Shown: piece after piece, positions 7,948 to 16,864 of the stretch | Position numbering within the stretch: position 1 is the stretch's first letter | How the letters are laid out: every line of letters starts with the position of its first letter | NCBI RefSeq assembly: GCF_029051685.1 | Contig: NZ_JAACFT010000005.1 | Coordinates: 62,001-126,000 of the forward strand | DNA: 64,000 nt | Reading direction: 5' to 3' | Source: Bradyrhizobium sp. CSA207 | GTDB taxonomy: Bacteria > Pseudomonadota > Alphaproteobacteria > Rhizobiales > Xanthobacteraceae | Notes under the pieces: model-generated | What the model saw: only the letters and a program-made list of their open reading frames with translations | The model's database searches: none | What the model was told of the DNA's origin: nothing | Position numbers and translations under genes: made by a program

Positions 7948-9690
7948 ATGAACACATCATCTGCCGACACCCCAGAGTCCCCGCTCGCATCTCTCATTCC
8001 CGACATCGACCGGCTTGCCGCGGAAGCAATGGCCGTTTGGAAGGTCCCGGGCGCAGCGCTCGCCATCGTGCGGGACGGCCAGGCCCCATTCCTGCGCGCG
8101 TATGGCCAGCGTGACGTCGAGGCCGACCTGCCAGTGACGCCTCGCACCCAGTTCGTGATCTGCTCGATCACGAAATCCTTCACAGCGACCGCGGTCGCAT
8201 TACTGCATAACGAGGGGCTGCTCGACTGGACCAAACCGGTCCGCGACTATCTGCCGGAGTTTCGCCTCTCGGACCCGGTCGCGACCGAACGCGTCACCAT
8301 TCGTGACCTGCTCAGCCATCAATCGGGGCTGCCGCGGCATGATTGGGTTCATCTGCCCGGCGATCTCGCGCCGGCCGAGATGCTGCCGCTGATGCGGCAC
8401 CTCGAACTGAGCCGCGACATCCGCACCACCTGGCAATACAGTAATCTCTGCTACAACACCGCCGGTCTCCTGATCGAGCGGCTGAGCGGCCAGACCTTTG
8501 AAGCCTTCGTGCGTGAGCGTCTCACAAACCGGCTCGGCATGACGGTCAGTTTCTCGCTCGATGAACTCGAGGCTGGATCAGAGCCAGCGCGGCCCTATAA
8601 GATCGACATCGACACGCGGCTGCCAGGGTTGCGGCTGCCGATCCGCACCACGGCCGCAGGCGCCATAAATACGTCGGTCGCCGATCTCGCCAACTGGATG
8701 CGGCTGCATCTCGGCAAGGGCGAAGTCGAAGGCCAGCGCCTGCTTCCGGCTACCCTGGCGGAGCAACTGCACGCGCCGGTGGCTCCTGTTGGCAAGTCGG
8801 AATTTTCCGAGTTCGGCCACGCGCACTATGGATTGGGGCTTCAGTCCAACAGCTATCAGGGCGAGCGCATAGTATCGCACAGCGGCGGCTGGAACGGCTG
8901 GGGTTCGCTGATGACCTTGGTCCCGGACGCCGGCATCGGCGTCGCAGTGCTGACGAATCGCAGCCCAAGTGAGATACCGCCGATCCTGACGTGGTACATC
9001 ATCGACCGGCTGCGCGGCCGGGAGCCGGTCGACTGGCTCTCGCGCTTCCGCAAGATGCGCGAAGACTTCATCGCCCATATCCCGGCCGACAAGGAGGCGC
9101 GCGAGAAGGCGCGGCACAAGGACACCAAGCCAGCGCACGCGCTATCGGCCTATGCGGCCGACTATGCTCATCCCGCCTATGGCGTTATCTCGATCCGCGA
9201 GCGGGATGGCGCGCTGCATTGGTCCTGGCGCGGCATGGGCGCGCCGCTGTCGCACTGGCATTTCGAGACGTTCGTCACGCCTGAGATCATCGACCAGCTC
9301 CATCCGGATAATCTGCCCATCACCTTTCAGACCAATCGCGAGGGCAACATCGTGCATCTGTCGGTGCCGCTGGAGCCGACGGTGAAGGACATCGTGTTCG
9401 AGCGCCGGGCCGCCGGCGACTGCCTCGATCCCGCATTCCGCGCACGCTGTGTCGGGCGGTTCAGGAGCGGCGCCATCACCCATCGCGTGACCTTGGACAG
9501 CGAAGGCAGGCTGATTCTGAAGCCGGACTTCCAGCCGGCCTATCGTCTTGAGCCGCAGCAGGGCCGCCGGTTTCGCATCGTCGAGCTGGACGGTTTTGCC
9601 GTGGAATTTCGCGGAGAAGACAATCGGATTGACCAGATCGTCTTTCACCAGCCGAACGGCGTCTTCGTCGCCGACCGCGTCGTGGAGTAG
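7948..9690 (+). CDS. serine hydrolase, class C beta-lactamase family, with C-terminal DUF3471-like domain
   Basis: The protein is 580 aa from ATG 7948. The catalytic SxxK is CSITKSFTATA, the tyrosine motif is YSNLCYNTAG, and the third motif is HSGGWNGW. About 200 extra C-terminal residues (HALSAYAADYAHPAYGVISI) look like the DUF3471 domain found in such hydrolases. There is no clear signal peptide from this start. Members cleave esters or D-amino-acid peptides rather than beta-lactams. The VOC gene follows 14 bases later and is probably cotranscribed. An upstream start at 7813 is possible but the added residues look random. Confidence 0.85.
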   Translation: MNTSSADTPESPLASLIPDIDRLAAEAMAVWKVPGAALAIVRDGQAPFLRAYGQRDVEADLPVTPRTQFVICSITKSFTATAVALLHNEGLLDWTKPVRDYLPEFRLSDPVATERVTIRDLLSHQSGLPRHDWVHLPGDLAPAEMLPLMRHLELSRDIRTTWQYSNLCYNTAGLLIERLSGQTFEAFVRERLTNRLGMTVSFSLDELEAGSEPARPYKIDIDTRLPGLRLPIRTTAAGAINTSVADLANWMRLHLGKGEVEGQRLLPATLAEQLHAPVAPVGKSEFSEFGHAHYGLGLQSNSYQGERIVSHSGGWNGWGSLMTLVPDAGIGVAVLTNRSPSEIPPILTWYIIDRLRGREPVDWLSRFRKMREDFIAHIPADKEAREKARHKDTKPAHALSAYAADYAHPAYGVISIRERDGALHWSWRGMGAPLSHWHFETFVTPEIIDQLHPDNLPITFQTNREGNIVHLSVPLEPTVKDIVFERRAAGDCLDPAFRARCVGRFRSGAITHRVTLDSEGRLILKPDFQPAYRLEPQQGRRFRIVELDGFAVEFRGEDNRIDQIVFHQPNGVFVADRVVE

Positions 9691-9704
9691 GAGGGAAACA
9701 ACCC

Positions 9705-10118
9705 ATGGAGCCGCAGTCAAACGACCCGCGCTCGCCCTTCAATGCGATCCGTTCGATCGACTACACCGTCATTTTCGTCCGCGACATGATCGCGATGCGA
9801 AGCTTTTACGAGAATGTCCTCGCCTTTCCGCTGCTGCGCGAGCTCTCGCCAAACTGGATCGAGTACGGTCTGGGCAGCAACACGCTGGCGCTGGCAACGC
9901 CGGGCCGCACCGCCGCTGACGCGCCGATCCCGCACGGCAGCGCCGCACTTCAACTGGCCTTCAAGGTGTCCGCCGCCGAGGTCGACCAATGCGCTGACGA
10001 GCTGGTGCGCCAGGGCGTGGCGCTGCTGTCGCCGCCGACGAACCAGTCCTTTGGCCACCGCACGCTGTTCTTCCGCGATCCCGACGGCAATCTCTTGGAA
10101 GTATATGCGGAGATCTGA
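9705..10118 (+). CDS. VOC family protein (glyoxalase/dioxygenase fold)
   Basis: The protein is 137 aa from ATG 9705, preceded by a strong GGAGGG ribosome site. It has one VOC module: IDYTVIFVRDMIAMRSFYENVLAF at the start and FFRDPDGNLLEVYAEI at the end, with the usual metal-ligand glutamate near the C-terminus. These enzymes dimerise and act on small oxygenated or electrophilic substrates. It sits 14 bases after the serine hydrolase and probably shares its transcript. The exact reaction is unknown. Confidence 0.88.
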   Translation: MEPQSNDPRSPFNAIRSIDYTVIFVRDMIAMRSFYENVLAFPLLRELSPNWIEYGLGSNTLALATPGRTAADAPIPHGSAALQLAFKVSAAEVDQCADELVRQGVALLSPPTNQSFGHRTLFFRDPDGNLLEVYAEI

Positions 10119-10231
10119 AACGCGCAGGCGGGCCGATGCCCAAAAAGGTTCCATTGGAAATCCGCGAGTTATCCGCGTTTAGGTGAAACTTCGGTCCAAG
10201 TTCCGGCTTTCACTCTCACGGGAGAGAAGCC

Positions 10232-10744
10232 GTGAAGCGAATCCTAAAACCCATCACTTATGTTCTGGCCGCCATCTACTTTCTGGTAGATGCGCTCTTT
10301 ATGGCCGTGGCCGCGCCGATATCGCGCTGGGTTGCGCGGCATCTGGAGCTCAAGAGATTGCGGGCCTGGATCAGGTCGCTGCCGCCTTATCCCTCGCTTG
10401 CGCTATTTTCCGTCCCTGTGATCATCCTGGAACCGATCAAGCCGGTAGCAGCCTACCTCGCCGCAACGGGCCAGATTGTGAGCGGCGCCGTGACCTTCAT
10501 CATCGGCGAACTCCTCAAGCTCGTGCTGGTCGAACGCCTGTTCAATCTCACGCGCGATAAGCTGATGAGGATTCCGGCCTTCGCGTGGGCTTATACGAAG
10601 TTCACCGAGGCCAAGGCATGGCTGCAAGCGACCGAGGCCTGGCGTGTCATCCAGGCCTTGAGCAGCGCGGCACGCGATCTTGTCACGCAGGCAAGGGCGC
10701 GGCTCGCCGGCCGCTTCAGCAAATTGGCGGCCTTTCGCGATTAG
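10232..10744 (+). CDS. hypothetical membrane protein
   Basis: The protein is 170 aa from GTG 10232, with GGGAGAG just upstream. Two or three hydrophobic segments are visible: residues about 6-28 (YVLAAIYFLVDALFMAVAA), about 55-68 (ALFSVPVIIL) and about 80-95. An amphipathic charged C-terminal half follows. No catalytic motif is seen. A GGAAA-N16-GTT sequence at 10156-10179 is one base off the general-stress promoter pattern. Function unknown; the composition is typical of the host chromosome. Confidence 0.8.
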   Translation: MKRILKPITYVLAAIYFLVDALFMAVAAPISRWVARHLELKRLRAWIRSLPPYPSLALFSVPVIILEPIKPVAAYLAATGQIVSGAVTFIIGELLKLVLVERLFNLTRDKLMRIPAFAWAYTKFTEAKAWLQATEAWRVIQALSSAARDLVTQARARLAGRFSKLAAFRD

Positions 10745-10767
10745 CGCGCCGAGAGAGCAGTCTGTCC

Positions 10768-11121
10768 TCAGGCAAGCTTGCGCGGTGCAGCCGTCGCCTT
10801 GTCGCCGGTGTTCGCAGTGCCGGTCGGCTCGATCAGCAGCAGGTGAACCTCCTCGCGCGCCACCGGGCGATGTTCGACGCCCTTCGGCACGACGTAGAGT
10901 TCACCCGGGCCGAGCGTCACCGTGCGGTCGCGCAGTTCGATATCGAGAACGCCTTTCAGGACGAGAAAAAAGTCGTCGGTGTCCTCGTGGCTGTGCCAGG
11001 TGAACTCTCCCTTCACCTTCACCACCATCACGTCGCAATCGTTGAAGGTTGTGATCGTGCGCGGAGACCAGTGGTCCTGGAACGTCGAGAGTTTGTCGGC
11101 CAGCGATATCTTGTCGCCCAT
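10768..11121 (-). CDS. cupin-domain protein
   Basis: The protein is 117 aa. A single cupin barrel is visible with motif 1 WHSHEDTDDFFLVLKGVLDI (two His and a Glu/Asp set) and motif 2 PGELYVVPKGVEHRPVA. These residues normally bind one metal ion. The domain could be an isomerase, dioxygenase or simple small-molecule binder; no second domain helps decide. It converges on the membrane-protein gene with a 23-base gap. The start ATG at 11121 has AGGG about 8 bases upstream. Confidence 0.85.
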   Translation of the reverse strand: MGDKISLADKLSTFQDHWSPRTITTFNDCDVMVVKVKGEFTWHSHEDTDDFFLVLKGVLDIELRDRTVTLGPGELYVVPKGVEHRPVAREEVHLLLIEPTGTANTGDKATAAPRKLA

Positions 11122-11540
11122 CTGTTACCCTGTCGTGTTGGATCTTGTGACAGGCGATTTGGGATCGCGCTGGCGAGGCGACAAGGAGCTATTTGCGCTG
11201 CAAGCGACCACTTTCCGGAGCAACAAGGGGGCGGGATACGCCCTGGATGCGCGTAAGGTTAGGCGAGGTGGCGGCGAAAATCCTCAGCTCTGGCGCAAAT
11301 ACGCTCTATATGCAGCAAATCAGCCCCAAAAAGCTGGATGTAGTGGGTCGGTCCGACGCGCGAGCTTGGTCTCGGTATCGCCAAAGCCATGCGTCATAGG
11401 CATGGCGATTTGCCTGCGCTTGGCGTAAAGAGCGTCCAAATCAAATCGTCATGCGTGCGACCGGGCTATCTGCCGCGCTCGCAGCTTCAGATGTCGCGGC
11501 TCGATCTTCCGCGCCTGGACCAACCAAGGTTTTCCAACCC
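11122..11540. other. long leader/intergenic region upstream of the DEAD-box helicase gene
   Basis: About 420 bases have no supported gene. A perfect hairpin (GCCATGC 11386-11392 with GCATGGC 11400-11406, 7-base loop) sits about 135 bases before the chosen helicase start. Cold-shock DEAD-box helicase genes often have long autoregulated leaders, so this may be a 5' untranslated region. That is inference. Confidence 0.4.
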
Positions 11541-13502
11541 GTGTCATTCCCGACCTTAAGTCCGCCGCTCGCCCGTGCTTTGGCCGAGCGCAACTACGAT
11601 TCACCGACCCCTGTTCAGCTCGCCGTGCTCGCCGACGACGCCGTCGACCGCGACCTCCTGGTTTCGGCCCAGACCGGCTCGGGCAAGACGGTCGCTTACG
11701 GGCTGGCCATTGCAAAGGATCTGCTGGGCAGCGCCGAGCGGTTTGAGCGCGCCGCCGCACCGCTGGCCCTGATCGTCGCGCCGACCCGCGAGCTTGCCTT
11801 GCAGGTTCATCGCGAGCTCGCATGGCTCTACCAGCATGCGGAGGGACGTGTCGTTTCCTGCGTCGGCGGCATGGATCCGCGCCGTGAGCAGCGCGAGCTG
11901 GCCGCGGGCGCCCACATCGTGGTCGGCACGCCCGGCCGGTTGTGCGACCATTTGCGCCGCGGCCGTCTCGACATCTCGGAATTGAAGGTTGTCGTCCTCG
12001 ACGAGGCCGACGAGATGCTCAACCTCGGTTTCCGCGAGGACATGGAATTCATCCTCGAGACCACGCCGGAGACGCGCCGCACCTTGCTGTTCTCGGCGAC
12101 GTTTCCGCGCGGCATCGTTGCGCTGGCCAAGCAGTATCAGCAGCAGGCGTTCCGGATCGAGGTCGCGGGCGACGAAGGCGGTCACGCCGATATCGAGTAC
12201 CGCGCGATCCGGGTCGCCCCTGGCGATGTCGAGCATGCGGTCGTCAACGTGTTGCGCTTTTTCGAGGCGCCGAGCGCGCTGGTGTTCTGCAACACGCGCG
12301 ACGCCGTCAGGCATTTACAGGCGGCGCTGCTGGAGCGTGGTTTCTCCGTGGTCGCACTCTCCGGCGAATTGACCCAGAACGAGCGCACCCAAGCGCTCCA
12401 GGCGTTGCGGGATGGACGTTCCCGCGTCTGCGTGGCGACCGACGTGGCCGCGCGCGGCATCGACCTGCCGAGCCTCGACCTCGTCATTCACGCGGACCTG
12501 CCAAACGACGCGGAAGTCATGCAGCATCGCTCGGGCCGCACCGGACGTGCAGGACGAAAGGGCGTCAGCGTCCTGCTGGTGCCGCCGATACGGCGGCGGC
12601 GTGCCGAGGTGCTGCTGAATCTGTCCGGCATCGACGCGGTCTGGGGCACGGCGCCTCAGGCGGACGAAATCCGCAAGCTCGATCACGAGCGCATGCTGAA
12701 GGATGCGCTGTTTGGCGAGGAAACGACCGCCGACGATCTGGTCATGGCGCAGGCATTGCTGGCCGAGCGCTCACCTGAGGATATCGCCGCAGCGCTGGCG
12801 CGGCTTTATCGCGCGCGGCTTCCATCGCCTGAGGACATTCTCGATCCCGGCGAGGCGCGCGGTCGGCCGCGTGACGATCGTGGCCGCAGCGACGTCCGTG
12901 CGCCGCGCGACGATGTCCGCTCTTCGCGCGGCGATGACCGCCCCGCCGGACCGCGAACGAAGCCGGGGAAATCCTCGGCGCGTCACGGCATGGGCGAGGC
13001 CAGCGTCTGGTTCCGGGCCAACATCGGACGAAAAAAGAATGCGGAAGCGCGCTGGCTGTTGCCGATGATTTGCCGCCGTGGCGGCATCGACAAGGGCGAC
13101 ATCGGCGCCATCAAGATCATGGACACCACCACCGAGTTCGAAATTTCCGAGCGGGTCGCGGACTCCTTCGCCGCCAAGATCAAGCGTCCGGACAAGGAAG
13201 ACAATATCCGCCTCGAGCCGATGGCGGATGCGCCGCAGGGGCAAGCGCCCTCGGAGAAGCGGCCGCACCCGCCGCGGCGCGAGGCCGGCGAGGGCGACGG
13301 CGGTGCTCGTCGAAGCGATCATTCGCGTGCCGCGACAGGGCCGAAGCAACACGGCAAGCCTCACGGCGAACGCGGCTCGAAATTCGGCGATGGGCCGGCG
13401 TTCGGAAAGAAAAAGAAACATCGCGACAAGCCCGGCCAGGCAACCGAATGGCCGGTGAGAGGCGCCCCCGGCAAGAAGGCAAAGAAGAAGCATCGCGGTT
13501 GA
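11541..13502 (+). CDS. DEAD-box ATP-dependent RNA helicase with DbpA-like RNA-binding domain
   Basis: The protein is 653 aa from GTG 11541. I chose this start because the helicase core begins at once (SFPTLSPPLARAL); ATG 11451 would add 30 low-information residues. Motifs in order are the Q motif (YDSPTPVQ), AQTGSGKT, PTRELA, TPGR, DEAD, SAT, ATDVAARGID and HRSGRTGRAG. After about residue 380 comes an Asp/Arg-rich linker, then a domain containing WFRANIGRKKNAEARWLLP and EFEISERVADSF that resembles the DbpA/CsdA RNA-binding fold, then a Lys-rich tail. It probably remodels rRNA in ribosome assembly or cold adaptation. Confidence 0.92.
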   Translation: MSFPTLSPPLARALAERNYDSPTPVQLAVLADDAVDRDLLVSAQTGSGKTVAYGLAIAKDLLGSAERFERAAAPLALIVAPTRELALQVHRELAWLYQHAEGRVVSCVGGMDPRREQRELAAGAHIVVGTPGRLCDHLRRGRLDISELKVVVLDEADEMLNLGFREDMEFILETTPETRRTLLFSATFPRGIVALAKQYQQQAFRIEVAGDEGGHADIEYRAIRVAPGDVEHAVVNVLRFFEAPSALVFCNTRDAVRHLQAALLERGFSVVALSGELTQNERTQALQALRDGRSRVCVATDVAARGIDLPSLDLVIHADLPNDAEVMQHRSGRTGRAGRKGVSVLLVPPIRRRRAEVLLNLSGIDAVWGTAPQADEIRKLDHERMLKDALFGEETTADDLVMAQALLAERSPEDIAAALARLYRARLPSPEDILDPGEARGRPRDDRGRSDVRAPRDDVRSSRGDDRPAGPRTKPGKSSARHGMGEASVWFRANIGRKKNAEARWLLPMICRRGGIDKGDIGAIKIMDTTTEFEISERVADSFAAKIKRPDKEDNIRLEPMADAPQGQAPSEKRPHPPRREAGEGDGGARRSDHSRAATGPKQHGKPHGERGSKFGDGPAFGKKKKHRDKPGQATEWPVRGAPGKKAKKKHRG

Positions 13503-13560
13503 TCTCCGATCGCACAGAAGGTCATTTGCCGGCGGCGTGCGGGCCGGTGCTTCTGTCCGG

Positions 13561-14694
13561 CTATCTCGGATATTCGAGCTGCATCGCGACAAAGTCCGCC
13601 GTGCGGTGGCCGTAGCGCGCCTCAATCGCTTGCAGCGTCGCGTCCAGGGCTTTCGCTGGAGGCAATTCGACCGCCGGCGGTGGTTTCTCGCGTGCCGGCC
13701 AGTCGACTGCAACCTTGTCCGGCATGATGAGCAAGCCGTTGCGGCTTGGCCGGGCGTCTGCCGTCGCGGCAAAAGTGAGGGCGCGGGACCGGTAGGTCCG
13801 TGACCACGCATCGGCCACGAGCGCAAGCGACACCTCATCGATCCCTGATGTGAGCTCGATTCCGACTTCGTCGCGCCTCCAGAATGCGAGCGTGTTGCCG
13901 ATCGCCGTCAGCGCGAACGGGCGCGTGAACTGGAACGCGTCGCTGCGGTGGCGCGCGTCCCACTCCACAAGGCCGATGTCGCGGGCGACCGCGGCAGCCT
14001 TGTCGCGGCCGGCAATGGCCTCGATCAAGGTGAGCGCCATCGGCATCGATGCGGTGATACCGGTCGTCGTTGCCACGCCGCGGTCGACCACCAGCCTGCG
14101 GTCCGCCGCATAGCGGATATCCGAATGCTTGCGAAGATCGCGCACGGAATACCAATGGGTCGTGGCCTGCCTGCCGTCGAGCAGCCCCGTGTTGGCGACA
14201 ACCATGGCGCCGACGCAGACGCCGACAATGATCGCCCCTTTCGCGGCCTGGGTCCTGATCCACTGCAAGGCGACGGGATCGTCGTCGCGGCTCATCGCGG
14301 GGACGATGACGTAGTCGGCGCCGTCAGGATGCTCGGCGTCGAATGCGGCGGTCGTCGCGTGCGGCTCTACTTTCAGCGCGGGAAAGAGCGTGACGGGACC
14401 CGGCTGCGTTGCCAGGGTCACGACGTCGGCGATATCGGCGCGCGCGAGAATGCCGTACGGCATCAGGTAGTCGGTGGTCTCACTCATATTGTTGATGCCG
14501 ACAATGGCAATCAGCGGACGCTGCCGTCTCGGCGGCTTCAGCGCGGCGAGCGTCGCCTCGGCCTCGTCCCTGGCAATGGCGGGCGCGGATCGGTGCGCCG
14601 GCGCCGAGGGCAGCAGGTACAGCCAGATGCCTCCGGCCGCGAGAAACAATGCGACGCAGCCAAGGCCGCTCCATGTCAGGATTCGCCAGGTCAT
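13561..14694 (-). CDS. DJ-1/PfpI family protein with N-terminal membrane anchor
   Basis: The protein is 377 aa from ATG 14694 (MTWRILTW). Residues about 5-28 form one transmembrane or signal segment. A DJ-1/PfpI domain covers about residues 60-245, with the nucleophile elbow GVCVGAMVVANTGLLDGR and the following TTHWYSV that is typical of AraC-associated DJ-1 domains (GlxA type). No HTH domain follows; instead about 130 unassigned residues end the protein. It is therefore probably an extracytoplasmic sensor or hydrolase-like protein rather than a regulator. An ATG at 14787 would add 31 basic residues and is less likely. Confidence 0.8.
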   Translation of the reverse strand: MTWRILTWSGLGCVALFLAAGGIWLYLLPSAPAHRSAPAIARDEAEATLAALKPPRRQRPLIAIVGINNMSETTDYLMPYGILARADIADVVTLATQPGPVTLFPALKVEPHATTAAFDAEHPDGADYVIVPAMSRDDDPVALQWIRTQAAKGAIIVGVCVGAMVVANTGLLDGRQATTHWYSVRDLRKHSDIRYAADRRLVVDRGVATTTGITASMPMALTLIEAIAGRDKAAAVARDIGLVEWDARHRSDAFQFTRPFALTAIGNTLAFWRRDEVGIELTSGIDEVSLALVADAWSRTYRSRALTFAATADARPSRNGLLIMPDKVAVDWPAREKPPPAVELPPAKALDATLQAIEARYGHRTADFVAMQLEYPR

Positions 14695-14953
14695 GTGCGG
14701 TCGGTCGATATCCGTTGCCTCACGAGCGCGGAAACTACGCGTTCGCGACGACGTCGGGAATGACGCAGATCCGGCAAAAACCGCCATCGCGCGGCGGCGG
14801 TGCGGTCAAGCGCCGCGTGGGCGCGCGCGGCCGGGCCGGGCGAGGGCTCGAACGCGGCTCGGGACACGTCGCGCGAGAAGTCCGCCTGCGCGCCTTGTAA
14901 TCGACGGTTTCGTAGCCACTTCGAGACGCGACATTGCCGAAAGGGCATTTTCG

Positions 14954-15760
14954 ATGAAGTTCCGTGTCGGATTCGAAATGCTCTATGATTTCCCGCAGCC
15001 AACGCCGATCATCATGGTGCTGGGCACGCATTTCACGCGCGCCTCGGATGTCATCGTGCCGGATTTTCTGACCACCACACCTGCGGTCGAGATCACACCC
15101 TATCGCGACCTGTTCGGCAATTGGTGCAGCCGCATCGTCGCGCCGGCCGGCCGCATCCGCCTTGCCGCCGACGGCGTGGTTCGCGACAGCGGGCTGCCCG
15201 ACCCGGTGTTTGCCTCGGCCGTTCAACACAGGATCGAAGAGCTGCCGTCCGATACGCTGGGCTATCTGCTCGGCAGCCGCTATTGCGAGACCGACCGGCT
15301 TTCGGAGATCGCGTGGCAGTTGTTCGAGAAGACGCCGCCTGGCTGGGCACGGGTGCAGGCGATCTGCGATTTCGTTCACCGCCACATCGTCTTCGGCTAC
15401 GAGCACGCGCGCGCCACCAAGACGGCGTGGGAGGCGTACCAGGAAGGCAAGGGCGTCTGCCGCGACTATGCGCACCTTGCCATTGCGTTCTCCCGCTGCA
15501 TGAATATTCCGGCGCGCTATTGCACCGGCTATCTCAGCGACGTCGGCACGCCGCAGCCCTGGGCGGTGGGCGATTTCGCCGGCTGGTTCGAAGCCTATCT
15601 CGGCGGCCGCTGGCACACCTTCGATCCGCGCAACAACGTGCCGCGGCAGGGCCGCATCCTGATCGCGCAGGGACGCGATGCCTGCGACGTTCCGATCACG
15701 CAGACGTTTGGCCCGAACGAGCTGGTCAGCTTCAAGGTCTGGACCGACGAGATCGCGTGA
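14954..15760 (+). CDS. transglutaminase-family protein
   Basis: The protein is 268 aa from ATG 14954, with AAAGGG about 10 bases upstream; longer frames upstream look non-coding. The transglutaminase core has Cys in GVCRDYAHLAIAFSRCM, His in GRWHTFDPRNN and the following Asp. An N-terminal beta-rich region (KFRVGFEMLYDFPQPTPII) precedes it, as in the bacterial cysteine-protease-like transglutaminases. No signal peptide is seen, so it is likely cytosolic. It may cleave or cross-link peptides; the substrate is unknown. It is divergent from the DJ-1 gene. Confidence 0.87.
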   Translation: MKFRVGFEMLYDFPQPTPIIMVLGTHFTRASDVIVPDFLTTTPAVEITPYRDLFGNWCSRIVAPAGRIRLAADGVVRDSGLPDPVFASAVQHRIEELPSDTLGYLLGSRYCETDRLSEIAWQLFEKTPPGWARVQAICDFVHRHIVFGYEHARATKTAWEAYQEGKGVCRDYAHLAIAFSRCMNIPARYCTGYLSDVGTPQPWAVGDFAGWFEAYLGGRWHTFDPRNNVPRQGRILIAQGRDACDVPITQTFGPNELVSFKVWTDEIA

Positions 15761-15848
15761 TGCCCAGTCATCTCCCGCTTGGCGACGAAGAACTCGTGAG
15801 CTGACCGCCGCTGGCATCAAGTGCCTGGCGACGGAACGACAGCATTCG

Positions 15849-16403
15849 TTACCTCAGACCCTCATACACCATCAGCCCGCGCGCGATCTGCAATTTGCGG
15901 ATAGCGCGCGGCAGCAGTTTCTCCGGCTGGTGCAGATAGCGCCAGGAGGTGAGGGTGAAGCTACCGAGCGCGCCGCATTCGTCGTCGAAGGGCGCCAGCA
16001 CGCCGGTGACGCTGACGGGCGTGTGCGGACGGGCGTTGAAGGGGAGCAGCAACAGCTCGAGATGCGCCTTGCTGCCGTCCGCGCGCGCGGCGGTCACGCC
16101 GGCGATGACGCCGAGCGTCTCGTCGGCGACGATGGTGGTGATCTCCTCGATCTCCCGGCGGCTGGCCTCGGTGAACAGCGCCGCAAAGCTCTGGTCCTTG
16201 AGGTCGAGCCCGGCGAGTGCGCAGACGCGCGTGCCGGCGACGCGGAACGGAAAGCCAAGTTTGGGTTCGCAGGACAGCACGAAGATGTCGCCGAGCAGGC
16301 CGCGGACCGCAGCCGGATCGATGTCGGCCCTGTCAGGCGCCCGCGCGGTGCCGCGCTTGTCGTTCCAATACGCGAAGAACTCGCGGCTCGACGGATGTTT
16401 CAT
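15849..16403 (-). CDS. PAS-domain protein (PAS_5 family)
   Basis: The protein is 184 aa from ATG 16403. Its pattern (SREFFAYWNDKRGTARAPDRADIDP, then LGDIFVL and FPFRVAGTRVCALAG) fits the PAS_5 family common in alphaproteobacteria. There is no kinase, GGDEF or HTH output domain, so it is a single-domain sensor or adaptor. A perfect CtrA-type box lies 150 bases upstream of its start, between it and the divergent rhomboid gene, so cell-cycle control of one or both genes is plausible. Confidence 0.82.
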   Translation of the reverse strand: MKHPSSREFFAYWNDKRGTARAPDRADIDPAAVRGLLGDIFVLSCEPKLGFPFRVAGTRVCALAGLDLKDQSFAALFTEASRREIEEITTIVADETLGVIAGVTAARADGSKAHLELLLLPFNARPHTPVSVTGVLAPFDDECGALGSFTLTSWRYLHQPEKLLPRAIRKLQIARGLMVYEGLR

Positions 16404-16864
16404 GACTGACCGCTTACCTCGGGTGCAACCTTGCGGGACAAACCTGTCCCGCTTCAGCGCACCGCGATCCCTTCTGTTGTTGTGCAGGAGGGGATTTGCA
16501 GCGTCCATGCCGCGGAGGCGTTTTGGCCGCCCCCGGCGGGGCCTTTGCGTCGTTAACGTTAAATTAACTATGGGCTTTGCGCTCTCCGCACCCCTGTTAG
16601 GGTGACGGTGATTGCAAGCCTTGCCGCTTTGATCCAGGTTCTCGGCAAGGCCTGTACACAGGCGTCAAACAGTTTGGTCACCGGCCGCGGGGAGGGGTGG
16701 GGATACTCATTACCTCTGGTGCCGGAAAGGCCGACACGGATAGGCAGGGCTTTCCCAGGGTCCTGCCTTTTCCTTTTGTCTTTTCCTTTGTGCACTTGCA
16801 CCGGGTGGGTAAAGGCGACTATCTCCAAGCTTGCCGCACCGATCGCGCCCGAAAGCGAAGCCCG
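16404..16864. other. divergent intergenic region with CtrA-type box
   Basis: About 460 bases between the PAS_5 and rhomboid starts. It holds the CtrA box at 16553-16568. The right part is open in the rhomboid frame back to 16697, but residues before 16865 do not look like a rhomboid N-terminus. No other gene is supported. Confidence 0.5.
16553..16568. promoter_or_regulatory. CtrA-type binding box
   Basis: TTAA, seven bases, then TTAAC matches the consensus for the cell-cycle regulator CtrA exactly (TTAACGTTAAATTAAC). In a high-GC genome such a match by chance is uncommon. It lies 150 bases from the PAS_5 start and about 300 from the rhomboid start. Confidence 0.6.
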
